Shown in pieces: positions 8,724 through 16,980 of a stretch of DNA of 64,000 bases. The stretch lies in NCBI GenBank assembly GCA_030704425.1, contig JAPDHM010000002.1, positions 124,001 to 188,000 on the forward strand, given 5' to 3'. The DNA comes from Rhodobacteraceae bacterium IMCC1909. Its GTDB lineage: Bacteria > Pseudomonadota > Alphaproteobacteria > Rhodobacterales > Rhodobacteraceae. The notes beneath the pieces are model-generated. The model worked only from the letters and a program-made list of their open reading frames with translations. It ran no database searches and was not told where the DNA came from. Position numbers and translations under genes: made by a program. Within the stretch, counting starts at the first letter, position 1, and each line of letters opens with the position of its first letter.

Positions 8724-8739
8724 TTCTGCAGCTCTACAC

Positions 8740-8974
8740 ACTCAGCCTAACCCTACACCCAGCCCCTGTTGCGCCTTTAGCGGATCAGGGTGGCCTCAGC
8801 AGGCTAACAGCTGCGTAACCGCGTGCCAAAACAAACATGTTTGCAGCGACGCGCAGGCGTGCGGGCGCGTTACAAAAATAGCGGGTATGGTCAACTAAAG
8901 GGGGGACAAAAGGGGGGACTATTTCCATCTATAATAATTAATACGTTGATATGTAATATCTTTATGATGGATTG
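8740..8974. repeat. Arm repeat left of att core B
   Basis: About 235 bp closely similar to 42700-42937 and partly to 28975-29125 (inverted). Includes the C-rich unit (CCCAGCCCCTGTTGCG), GCGTGCGGGCGCG and two GGGGGGAC repeats 12 bp apart (8900-8907, 8912-8919). The paired repeats could be integrase arm sites of a lost island or the ancestral host side of the integration locus. Confidence 0.6.
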
Positions 8975-8990
8975 TGGTGCCCCCACACGG
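8975..8990. repeat. tRNA-Thr-derived att core, copy B (left end of island 1)
   Basis: TGGTGCCCCCACACGG in direct orientation relative to copy D (16625). Sequence to the right is island 1's left arm, including two TGGTCTACGAT repeats 12 bp apart (9081-9103) that match TGGTCTACGG at the start of int1 (16563). Confidence 0.75.
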
Positions 8991-9412
8991 GGATGGCTCC
9001 GCCAGTAGGCACCAACGCTTAGCATTAACCTTACAAAACAAGGCTACTGTCTCATTCTGGTTGCTGCAACAGGCGTAATTTGGTCTACGATATGGTCTAC
9101 GATACGCAGGACAGCCTCCCTGCGAGTGCCACCCCCACCCCTCGGGGTATCGTGCACAAGCCTGGCCTGAGATTAAGATTTGATAATCGTCAAGTTGACG
9201 GTTTTGATTATACAGGGGGATAAGGCTGGCTGTGCATCTGCGAAGGTTTGATGGTCTATTAGTATTCCTCTTTCTCGTAGAAGAAGAAAACAATGTAGGG
9301 AATGTAGGGAATGTAGCCCAATCCGAAAAGTCCACAGAGAATTCTCAGTAGAAAGTTTCCAGAAAGGGCTACACAGCCTACATCGCCTACATCAGTAGGT
9401 TAAGCAGGGTTG
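8975..9412. repeat. 438-bp inverted repeat, left copy
   Basis: Near-perfect inverted copy of 13048-13485; I saw one base difference, near 9335 versus 13114. It holds the att core, the tandem TGGTCTACGAT sites, a stem-loop-rich stretch and the last codons of the primase gene. ORFs that appear in both copies are identical translations of the repeat and are not genes. Confidence 0.9.
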
Positions 9413-11098
9413 GATGCCATGCCATTGCAGGCCGTTTGAGGAGCGGTGTTGGTAGACGCCTTTTAACTTCTCCAGAGATCGCTTGAAGGCTGTGGTGGAT
9501 TGTGGCTTGCGGCCTGCTCCCGAACACCATTCACGATAAGCTTGGTAGAACTTAGAGGCAGCGTAAGAATAGTCTTTATCCAACTCGCATTCGTCTTGGA
9601 TAAACTGGGTGATGCTATCCATCGCAGATTTGTATTCAGCAACCTGGTCTTCTATGATCTGTGGTGTTTGCAACTCATTCTTTTGCCACTCTAGGCAACC
9701 TTTAATAGCCCAGTTTAAGATGCCTGGCAGTTCTTCCATCAACTTATCGCTGAGGTTTTTGTCCTGCTCTTTCGCCTCGAAAGTGCGGTTGAAAGGAATG
9801 GCTTTAATGCGTCGCCAAATACCATGGTCGGTGTTGTTGATCTGAGGCAGGCTATTTGTTGCTAGCCAAAGCTTACCAATGATGCTGAACTCAACGAATG
9901 TGCCGTACAGTGGTCTAGCTTTTAAATTGTCGCCACCTGTCATCTGTTTGATCTTAGCTTCAGCTAGTGACTGACCTTCTTCCGTTTCGCTCACTGTGAT
10001 CAGCCTCGCTCCAATGAGATCAACCAGGTCGTCGCCAATTGAACCTCCACCGTTTGCAATCAGTGTATGTGAAGCTGCAGTTGTCCCATATGAACCTAAT
10101 AGCTTGTTAATCACATTGATGAAGGTGGATTTGCCGTTAGCCCCGTCACCGATCATGATGAACAAACATTGCTCAGATGTTGATCCTGTTAGGCTATATC
10201 CAACTGCTTGTTGAACAAAGCTTATTAGTTCCTGATTGCTTTCAAAAACATCATTGAGAAAGTTGAGGAAAACAGGACATTCGGCTTTTGATGTGTAACT
10301 TACAGATATTGCCTTACTGACTAGCACGTTCGGATTAGGGTTCGATGTTTGGCCTGTATTCAGATCAATCCACTTATCTTTCGTCGCTAAAACAAAAGGA
10401 TCAGTATCGAACTCTGATGCCTTTACTGCACGATTAATAGCTGCAAATTTGCTGATATTTTCTAATCGCTGTACGCTCTCAAACGATGATAAATTGGTGG
10501 CGTCGGTAAAGCTTTTTAGATCAACTAATGCGGCTTTTGCATCTTGGACAAAGTGATATGCTAGCTTTTTGATGTAGGCACATTGGTCAGCTTCCCAATA
10601 ACTACCATTCCAAATCATCCATTGCTTCTTTTCGACAACGTAAACGGCTTTCCCATCAAGCCATCGACTAAATACCGTACCAACCTTGGCTTCGGTTACA
10701 TTAGACCGATCTGAAAATTGACCAAAGTTGACTAAATCACCTTCCATCGGTTCCATCACAGCAATATCGGACGAAAACTCTTTGCCAGAATATGCTGCTA
10801 TTCGATCAGCTATTCGCTTCGCCTTCGATTGACCTAGGCAATCTACAAGCCCTTTGTAGCCCAATAGGCTATCAACAGGCTGTGCGTATGAAGTTCTGAT
10901 GGCACTGATCCTGTCATCAACCTCAAGGTCGCCATTGATATCGCAAATGCGCTGCAAAATTTGCATGAGCAGCTTAGGCTCAATACCTGTCTTTAGGCAC
11001 AGGCCGCTGAAAGCCAAGGACAAGTCATGCCTCATTCCATCTGTCCAGTTTTGGGCTACCTCAGTACACGCAGCCAAAAGGTTCACAGATTGAAGCAA
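9392..11098 (-). CDS. P4-family primase/helicase (D5-like), C-terminal part
   Basis: 568 residues of the phage/plasmid primase-helicase group that starts replication of mobile elements. Visible: a D5_N-type region (about 200-300, WIDLNTG), then a superfamily 3 helicase with Walker A GDGANGKST (317-325), Walker B-like VDLIGARLITVSE, and a C-terminal winged-helix-like tail. The start given (MLQSVNLL) is nominal: the same frame stays open upstream (reading AAEVTYEGLLQSVN), and the PriPol domain lies immediately upstream in another frame. I read the two as one ancestral protein split by a frameshift near 11105-11130. The stop lies inside the 438-bp repeat. A plausible role is replication of the excised island. 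Confidence 0.85.
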   Translation of the reverse strand: MLQSVNLLAACTEVAQNWTDGMRHDLSLAFSGLCLKTGIEPKLLMQILQRICDINGDLEVDDRISAIRTSYAQPVDSLLGYKGLVDCLGQSKAKRIADRIAAYSGKEFSSDIAVMEPMEGDLVNFGQFSDRSNVTEAKVGTVFSRWLDGKAVYVVEKKQWMIWNGSYWEADQCAYIKKLAYHFVQDAKAALVDLKSFTDATNLSSFESVQRLENISKFAAINRAVKASEFDTDPFVLATKDKWIDLNTGQTSNPNPNVLVSKAISVSYTSKAECPVFLNFLNDVFESNQELISFVQQAVGYSLTGSTSEQCLFIMIGDGANGKSTFINVINKLLGSYGTTAASHTLIANGGGSIGDDLVDLIGARLITVSETEEGQSLAEAKIKQMTGGDNLKARPLYGTFVEFSIIGKLWLATNSLPQINNTDHGIWRRIKAIPFNRTFEAKEQDKNLSDKLMEELPGILNWAIKGCLEWQKNELQTPQIIEDQVAEYKSAMDSITQFIQDECELDKDYSYAASKFYQAYREWCSGAGRKPQSTTAFKRSLEKLKGVYQHRSSNGLQWHGIQPCLTY

Positions 11099-11631
11099 GC
11101 CCTCGTAAGTAACTTCTGCCGCATTAGGATTGCAGGTGGTGAATACAAGTTGCTACCATTTGGATGGACCGACGGCGGTATCATCGTTTGTGAGCCATCC
11201 CCACGCAATTCCACCAAGGTAGATTTATCACCCGAGGTGAATGCCTTGCGAGGTCCCGTCATAATGGCCTTGTAGAGATAATGGCCACTATCCGCCGTAC
11301 CTCTATCAAAGGTAGCTGAGGGTAATGGCAGAATGATATCAGCCAAGCTTTTGGCTTCTCGGCAGTCTAGGTCAACATCAAGTAGTCCTGATGTTACTCC
11401 CAGAATTAGGCCGATATTGTTGCCTCTAGACAAAATTGTATCAGCTGATTTGCCTTGACTTGGCCAATCATTACTTACTGGGCGTTTTGAGTTAGAGTGA
11501 AGTTCAAGAAAAGCGTCTTGATCGCATAGTTTCTGTAATTGTGATAGATGTTCCATTCTAGGAATGTCTTTCATTCTAACGGCAAAAAGGTACCGCCCGA
11601 CCACATCGGGTCGTTGATGAAAGCACATCAA
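11083..11631 (-). CDS. Bifunctional primase/polymerase (PriPol) domain, N-terminal part
   Basis: Up to 182 residues. The segment LILGVTSGLLDVDLDCREAK carries the D-x-D of the archaeo-eukaryotic primase fold and FDRGTADSGHYLYKA the following strand and H; PPSVHPNGS is the usual end of the domain. The true start is probably Met20 (11574) or Met26. The frame ends 16 bp into the helicase ORF with an unrelated tail (MRQKLLTRACFNL), as expected after a frameshift. With the helicase it would make a normal PriPol-helicase. If the frameshift is real the protein is broken unless ribosomal slippage restores it. Confidence 0.75.
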   Translation of the reverse strand: MMCFHQRPDVVGRYLFAVRMKDIPRMEHLSQLQKLCDQDAFLELHSNSKRPVSNDWPSQGKSADTILSRGNNIGLILGVTSGLLDVDLDCREAKSLADIILPLPSATFDRGTADSGHYLYKAIMTGPRKAFTSGDKSTLVELRGDGSQTMIPPSVHPNGSNLYSPPAILMRQKLLTRACFNL

Positions 11632-11761
11632 GGCTCAAGCCATGCAGGTGGCCCAAGAATGGGGGCTGCGAGATGGCACATGCGTATTTGGGTGAAATAT
11701 TGGGTAGCCTGTACGCTTCGAATCAGGGGCCAATAACAAGTAGAACATAGCAGATAAGCAC

Positions 11762-13060
11762 ATGAAAGTAAACAAATTAATCGAGGTTCTTGAACAACAA
11801 AAATTAAACTCTGACTTATGGAAAACGTTATTTCATCAGTCAATATTGCTACGAAAAATAGAAATGGGAGAAATTAGTTGGGAACGAGTAGTTGCCATTA
11901 CTGGAACTAAACTTGACGCCGAACTAAAAAGTATTCTGTTAGCTCGTCAACTTCCAGATATTAGAGGTTCAAAACAACGTAATTTTATTCTTTTTCTTCG
12001 CAAAATTGGCTTCTCGGTATCACTTCTTGCGGAATATTTTGGTCATTCGAAGCGCCACATTAGGCGATTAGAGGAAAGGCTACATAACGGTAAATTTAAA
12101 AAAATATTACACTTTAATAAACGAAACAAAATTCCCCTGTTCAAGAATAGTAATGTACAAAATGCAATAAGCGAAATCTTGCACCAGCCCCCAAGTTTGT
12201 TCGGAATAAACAGAACTACTTGGACGATCGATCTTCTGGCGAGTGTTGTTGAAAATACCAAAAAACCAGTAGAGCAAAAAATTACAAATACAATCGTTTC
12301 ACACGCCATCAGAGACATGGGATACAAGTTCCGAAAAACCAAGGAAGTACTTACCAGTAACGATCCAGATTATAGGTCAAAACTTAAAAATATTACGAAT
12401 ACCCTCAATAGGCTCGGACCTTACGATCGTTTCTTTTCTATTGATGAATATGGCCCAGTTTCTGTCCGTCATCGGGGCGGCAGAATTCGAGTGAAGAAGG
12501 GAGAAAGAGCAGTAGTTGATCAATACCAAAACCCGAAAGGAAAGGTTATTATGACCGCTGCGCTAGAACTTCGGAATAATCAGATGTCGTATTTCTATTC
12601 GCTAAAAAAAGATAGTGAAGAAATGATTAGGTTGGCTGACTTCCTGCAGCAAAAATATCATTACTGTCGATATTTGTATTTTTCTTGGGATGCGGCTTCA
12701 TGGCACTCTTCCTCGATATTTCTGAAAGAGTTGGATAAGCTTAACGATTGGGATTATCGGAACAAAAACCAACTGCCAAAGATAATATTGAAGCCTTTAC
12801 CTGCACGAGCGCAGTTTTTAAATGTTATTGAGTCGGTATTCAGCGGTATGTCAAATTCAGTCATACAAAATAGCAATTACGACTCAGTTGATGAAATGAA
12901 AAATGCGATCGATCGATACTTTGCAGAAAGGAATAATTTCTTTCGGCAGAACCAGCACTCTGCAGGCAACAAGATTTGGGGAAGAGAAAGGACTAAGCCA
13001 ACGTTCAGTGTTTCAAATAATTGCAAAACCCCTTTCTTTGGAAAAATCAACCCTGCTTAA
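11762..13060 (+). CDS. Divergent IS630/Tc1-like DDE transposase
   Basis: 432 residues, AT-rich relative to its neighbours. N-terminal helix-turn-helix region (SLLAEYFGHSKRHIRRLEERL), then an RNase H-fold domain with FSIDEYGPVSVR (first Asp), YLYFSWDAASWHSS (second Asp) and LPARAQFLNVIESVFSGM (Glu), the usual order for IS630/Tc1 enzymes. Its last codons lie in the 438-bp inverted repeat (from 13048), so its present C-terminus was made by a rearrangement. I could not find short terminal inverted repeats around the gene. It may be the agent that brought the inverted island fragment here. Confidence 0.75.
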   Translation: MKVNKLIEVLEQQKLNSDLWKTLFHQSILLRKIEMGEISWERVVAITGTKLDAELKSILLARQLPDIRGSKQRNFILFLRKIGFSVSLLAEYFGHSKRHIRRLEERLHNGKFKKILHFNKRNKIPLFKNSNVQNAISEILHQPPSLFGINRTTWTIDLLASVVENTKKPVEQKITNTIVSHAIRDMGYKFRKTKEVLTSNDPDYRSKLKNITNTLNRLGPYDRFFSIDEYGPVSVRHRGGRIRVKKGERAVVDQYQNPKGKVIMTAALELRNNQMSYFYSLKKDSEEMIRLADFLQQKYHYCRYLYFSWDAASWHSSSIFLKELDKLNDWDYRNKNQLPKIILKPLPARAQFLNVIESVFSGMSNSVIQNSNYDSVDEMKNAIDRYFAERNNFFRQNQHSAGNKIWGRERTKPTFSVSNNCKTPFFGKINPA

Positions 13061-13485
13061 CCTACTGATGTAGGCGATGTAGGCTGTGTAGCCCTTTCTG
13101 GAAACTTTCTACTGGGAATTCTCTGTGGACTTTTCGGATTGGGCTACATTCCCTACATTCCCTACATTGTTTTCTTCTTCTACGAGAAAGAGGAATACTA
13201 ATAGACCATCAAACCTTCGCAGATGCACAGCCAGCCTTATCCCCCTGTATAATCAAAACCGTCAACTTGACGATTATCAAATCTTAATCTCAGGCCAGGC
13301 TTGTGCACGATACCCCGAGGGGTGGGGGTGGCACTCGCAGGGAGGCTGTCCTGCGTATCGTAGACCATATCGTAGACCAAATTACGCCTGTTGCAGCAAC
13401 CAGAATGAGACAGTAGCCTTGTTTTGTAAGGTTAATGCTAAGCGTTGGTGCCTACTGGCGGAGCCATCCCCGTGTGGGGGCACCA
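13048..13485. repeat. 438-bp inverted repeat, right copy
   Basis: Inverted copy of 8975-9412 (island 1's left end). Its right boundary passes through core C straight into a second duplicated piece (13486-13731) matching island 1's right end. It is therefore part of a 684-bp attP-like segment. Confidence 0.9.
13470..13485. repeat. att core C, inverted, attP-like junction
   Basis: CCGTGTGGGGGCACCA, the core in inverse orientation. On one side is island 1's left arm and on the other the int1 promoter and start, exactly the arrangement expected of a circularised island's attP. Confidence 0.75.
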
Positions 13486-13747
13486 TTTAATCACCCAAAG
13501 CATTGTAATACCTTACTAAAGATTATTTTTTAGTGAGCCGTAGACCATGCTGGCAACCAAATCTAATAGCTATACGTTCCAAAAGGATGGAATCTGGTAT
13601 TTCTCCCGTAGAGTGCCTGCTGATTTACGGCGGCATTACAGGACGGGCAGGATTGCTTATTCTCTGAGGACTAAATCCATTAGGGATGCCCGTGTGAGGG
13701 CGATGAGTGATGCTTCTAAGTTAGACAGGCATATCGCTGGGATCTAA
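13486..13747 (+). pseudogene. Integrase int1 N-terminal fragment
   Basis: 13470-13731 repeats 16379-16640 in inverse orientation with no difference noticed. The ATG at 13547 reads the first 62 residues of int1 (MLATKSNSYTFQKDGIWYFS...), then diverges after SKLDRH and stops at 13747. It has the arm-binding N-terminus but no catalytic domain. If expressed from its copied promoter it could only act as a competitor for arm sites. Confidence 0.85.
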
Positions 13748-14182
13748 GTGCAAAGATCGCAATCGATCCGTTAATTCTTTTGAATACAGAGATTGTGGAC
13801 GGTCCATACCCGATGGCAGTGCGATTGGCTCCCTGGAAGGCGAAGTATGTGTCAGCGCCCAAGCCCACATATCCAATAAAATTGGTACAAGATCTATTGC
13901 AGCTGGGCTTAAACAATAAATCTTTCGTTGTGAATGCGCAGGATCATCCTTGAAGTATAACAATCCAATGTCAGTCAACCGTTTTAAACGGCCAGCTAAC
14001 ACACCACTAGAAATCTTTTCGTTATTATTTGCTAAAATTGATCGAAAGGTTCTTTGATTGCATATGGCAATATCACGCAGCACGATTATCGACCAATGGT
14101 CAGCAATCACTGCGGCGCATGTTGAAATTGGACAATAGTTTTGCGCTTTTGAAGTAATATTGGATCTAATAGTTTGGTTCAT
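13721..14182 (-). CDS. HxlR-family transcriptional regulator
   Basis: 153 residues with a winged helix-turn-helix of the HxlR type: CPISTCAAVIADHWSIIVLRD (residues 17-37), then RTFRSILANNNEKISSGVLAGRLKRLTDIGLL, matching the family scheme of a Cys near the start, a DNA-recognition helix and a wing. HxlR proteins are dimeric sensors, often of electrophiles or redox stress, usually controlling a divergent gene, here the secreted protein at 14350. The last codons overlap the duplicated integrase piece, so the natural C-terminus may have been replaced. Confidence 0.82.
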   Translation of the reverse strand: MNQTIRSNITSKAQNYCPISTCAAVIADHWSIIVLRDIAICNQRTFRSILANNNEKISSGVLAGRLKRLTDIGLLYFKDDPAHSQRKIYCLSPAAIDLVPILLDMWAWALTHTSPSREPIALPSGMDRPQSLYSKELTDRLRSLHLDPSDMPV

Positions 14183-14349
14183 TTTTTGCCCTCCAAATGA
14201 TCACCAAGTGTCAAAGTTAATGAGATATCCCCTAAACCATACGAAATACAAGAGCAGTTTAACGTATGTGCTGGTATTTTTTTTTGACGTGCGCTTTCAT
14301 TTTTTAGTCAGAAAAACTGATCGAACAGTCTACAAGAAGGACAGACACT

Positions 14350-14811
14350 ATGAAGAATATCATTTTGGTAGCAGCCGTTTCACTACTTCCAGCTACAGGT
14401 TTTGCTGGTGGTCACAGCGGACTGGGCGGGCATGGAACCGGTATAACTGTCGATAACAAAGTTATTGAAGGTAAAACGGGAACCATTGTTCAGAATAGCA
14501 CAAAAGATATTTGGATTTGGGATAATCCACCGGAAGGCTTTGACGCCGCTACTAACGCCTCCTGCACTCAAACTATTTCATTTGCTAAAGGACAGGAGGC
14601 CCCCATTGGCGGAACTGTTACCTGCACAGTGGTAGACGAAAGCGGTGATGTATTTATCAATACCGGAACATTTGGCGCCGACGGTGTTCTACTAACCCTG
14701 GTTGGAGGAACTGGAAAATGGGCAGCTTACACTGGGGCACAATGGAAAGGCGTGACCAGACACTCACTTGAAGGTGGTAGCTCGGTCTATGACTTTACGC
14801 CCACAAATTAA
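14350..14811 (+). CDS. Secreted beta-rich protein of unknown function
   Basis: 153 residues with a clear signal peptide (MKNIILVAAVSLLPATGFAGG, cleavage after AFA-like FAG). The mature chain is glycine- and threonine-rich with alternating strands (GTIVQNSTKDIWIWDNPPEG, GGTGKWAAYTGAQWKGVT) and two Cys (NASCTQT, VTCTVV). The profile recalls small periplasmic beta-barrels of the allene-oxide-cyclase-like type, but this is only a resemblance. AAGAAGGACAG precedes the ATG. Divergent from the HxlR gene, which probably controls it; the DUF4242 gene follows. Confidence 0.65.
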   Translation: MKNIILVAAVSLLPATGFAGGHSGLGGHGTGITVDNKVIEGKTGTIVQNSTKDIWIWDNPPEGFDAATNASCTQTISFAKGQEAPIGGTVTCTVVDESGDVFINTGTFGADGVLLTLVGGTGKWAAYTGAQWKGVTRHSLEGGSSVYDFTPTN

Positions 14812-14928
14812 CTGTAGCAGCTGCAGATTATTTTGAAAATTAAGCAATGACCAAATTCTAGAGTAACGCCATGTCCTAAATAGGGCATGGTCAACAACAC
14901 ACAACTATCAAACTTGAAAGAGAAGCCC

Positions 14929-15216
14929 ATGAAAAAGTTTTTAATTAGACGTGAAATGGAAGGCGCAGGAAGCATTCCGAAACATGACTTAAACAGTGCG
15001 GGTAAAGGTTCAGAAGAAGTTCTGGAAGCGATGCGCTCTGAGGGGAAGAACATTATGCAAGAGCAGAGCTATGTTGTTGGCGATGCTATTTTTTGCATTT
15101 ACAATTCGGATAGCGAAAATTTGATCAAAGAGCATTCTGAAAGATCGGGTGTTCCTGCCAGTGAGATATCTGAAATTGCTACTGTGATAAAGCACAACAC
15201 TTCTGTTGTTAGCTAA
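14929..15216 (+). CDS. DUF4242 (nickel-binding-like) small protein
   Basis: 95 residues from MKKFLIRREMEGAGSIPKHD, preceded by GAGAAG; an ATG 42 bp upstream has no such site. The layout (strand, GAG motif, helix with SEEVLEAM, YVVGDAIFCIYNSDSENLIKEHSERSGVPASEI) matches DUF4242/SCO4226-like ferredoxin-fold proteins, some of which bind nickel. It follows the secreted protein by 117 bp, in the same HxlR-linked group. Role unknown. Confidence 0.72.
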   Translation: MKKFLIRREMEGAGSIPKHDLNSAGKGSEEVLEAMRSEGKNIMQEQSYVVGDAIFCIYNSDSENLIKEHSERSGVPASEISEIATVIKHNTSVVS

Positions 15217-15384
15217 ATCTAAAACTCAGATGCTGGTTTGCATGCTACAAGATGGAAAAATAATTCGAATGGAAACGGGCGCAACACCGCTTGCTTGATG
15301 AGTTATCGTAGCAACCGACAGAGCAAGCTTTAGAATCTTTGTATCTTAAAATCAAAGGTGGGGCTTATGTATATTGGCCTCACT

Positions 15385-16563
15385 TTATGTTTCCAGATTT
15401 GGGGCCTCAACGATAGCAACTAACCATCTCGTTAGGGTCCCATGATTATGCCCCAATCCATAAGAAGCACCCACACCCTGCGTTAGCCAGCCACCGATTT
15501 GATCAATCACCTCGCTGGGACATTCAACTGCCCTAAGCCTGTCTCGCATTGAATGACGTAAGCTATGGATTGTATAGCCTTGCCCAATCTTCGTCTTCAG
15601 CCACTTATTCAAAGCAGCACTAGCTGAATTGGCATTAGTTCTATGACCCTCGTTGTAATTAGGGAATGCAAACTTACTGCTATCAGACTGTGCTAATATG
15701 CGTTGTGCTGCCCACTTAGATGATCCAACTAATGGTATTACTCTAGCACTACTTGCAGTCTTAAGGGATCGCCAAGGATGAGGCCTGATGTTGACGCACA
15801 GGATACCGTCTTGCTCAATAAAGTCTGATCTTAGCAGCCCAGCACCCTCTGCCAAGCGCATCCCAGTGTCAGCTATCAGGGCTATCAGCCATCGTTTTTC
15901 ATCATCCGCCTTATAGCACTCTGCCTGAACCTTCTTGATGTCCTCAGGCTTTATGGGCAACCGTTTCTTAACCCCTACACTGTGATCAAAATAGACGTTT
16001 GAAAAAGGGTTGACGATTGCTAGCCCAAACTCACTCAGCGCCAAGTTTATAACAGCTCGAACAGTGCCAAATACCCTAGATACAGACGCTCCGTTCAGGC
16101 TTTTGGCAAACAGGTAGTCACGGAACTTTGTAGCATCAGAGCGCACATAATCGTGCAAGTCTTTCATCCCACAGCAGTCAATCAGATAACCACAGGAACG
16201 CCTTACAGCAGCCTCAAAGGTTGGAGGACGGTCATTACCCTTCAGACGCAGATAAACTGCCACAGCAGCCTTCAAGGAATGGTCGTCGATGGAAGCCTCA
16301 GCTTCTGATTCATGAACGGCACCATTTAGTAAATGCTTGCCTGGTAAATCATCTGAGGAAATCCGCAGGATGTGCCAGTGCCTGTCCAACTTAGAAGCAT
16401 CACTCATCGCCCTCACACGGGCATCCCTAATGGATTTAGTCCTCAGAGAATAAGCAATCCTGCCCGTCCTGTAATGCCGCCGTAAATCAGCAGGCACTCT
16501 ACGGGAGAAATACCAGATTCCATCCTTTTGGAACGTATAGCTATTAGATTTGGTTGCCAGCAT
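15385..16563 (-). CDS. Tyrosine integrase of island 1 (int1)
   Basis: 392-residue tyrosine recombinase. N-terminal arm-binding region (WYFSRRVPADLRRHYR), SAM-like core-binding region (about 95-190), catalytic domain with R236 (TGMRLAEGAG), the H-x-x-R box TIHSLRHSMRDR (331-342), GGWLTQ and nucleophile Tyr368 (GASYGLGH). All catalytic residues are present, so it should be active. The start lies 61 bp from core D. TGGTCTACGG overlaps its start codon and matches the tandem arm-like sites at 9081-9103, suggesting that integrase binding could also repress its own gene. The first 62 codons are duplicated at 13547. Confidence 0.93.
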   Translation of the reverse strand: MLATKSNSYTFQKDGIWYFSRRVPADLRRHYRTGRIAYSLRTKSIRDARVRAMSDASKLDRHWHILRISSDDLPGKHLLNGAVHESEAEASIDDHSLKAAVAVYLRLKGNDRPPTFEAAVRRSCGYLIDCCGMKDLHDYVRSDATKFRDYLFAKSLNGASVSRVFGTVRAVINLALSEFGLAIVNPFSNVYFDHSVGVKKRLPIKPEDIKKVQAECYKADDEKRWLIALIADTGMRLAEGAGLLRSDFIEQDGILCVNIRPHPWRSLKTASSARVIPLVGSSKWAAQRILAQSDSSKFAFPNYNEGHRTNANSASAALNKWLKTKIGQGYTIHSLRHSMRDRLRAVECPSEVIDQIGGWLTQGVGASYGLGHNHGTLTRWLVAIVEAPNLET

Positions 16564-16624
16564 GGTCTACGGCTCACTAAAAAATAATCTTTAGTAAGGT
16601 ATTACAATGCTTTGGGTGATTAAA

Positions 16625-16640
16625 TGGTGCCCCCACACGG
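16625..16640. repeat. att core D, junction of islands 1 and 2
   Basis: TGGTGCCCCCACACGG followed by ACTC as in the tRNA. int1 lies to the left and island 2's left arm to the right. Direct repeat of core B, so B x D recombination would excise 8975-16640. Confidence 0.8.
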
Positions 16641-16838
16641 ACTCTGGTTCCTTCAGTGCGACTTATATCCGTTCCTGCATTAAGACTCACACGGCTAATA
16701 CTGCCTGTCAACACACGATAAAAAACTAATGTGGACCGATGTATGACACGTTGTGGACCAAATGTGTACCAACTTTCAGAGGGGGTACATGGGCCACCCC
16801 ACCCTCCTACGTTATATATATTCAGCCTCTGCCAGATA
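16641..16838. repeat. Left arm of island 2
   Basis: About 200 bp nearly identical to 42954-43145 (TTCCTTCAGTGCGACTTATA, GGGCCACCCCACCCT). Contains TGTGGACC at 16730 and 16752 and TGTGTACC at 16763, spaced 22 and 11 bp, as integrase arm sites would be. No gene between 16641 and 16980. Confidence 0.75.
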
Positions 16839-16980
16839 AGATGTGTGAAATTTAGCTGCTAGAGGCTCTCAAGCAGAACTAGTGTGATAGTTTATCTTTG
16901 ATAAAGAGGATCAATGTACAATTTTTTAAATGTATGTTTATTGATGATGATCAATTTAATTTGGTTTACACGAGTGAAAA

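Noticed and set aside
8919-9335. 138-codon frame identical to a 121-codon frame at 13125-13490
   Set aside because: Both are translations of the 438-bp inverted repeat, crossing the att core and arm sites. No ribosome binding site and no domain; identity reflects DNA duplication, not a protein family.
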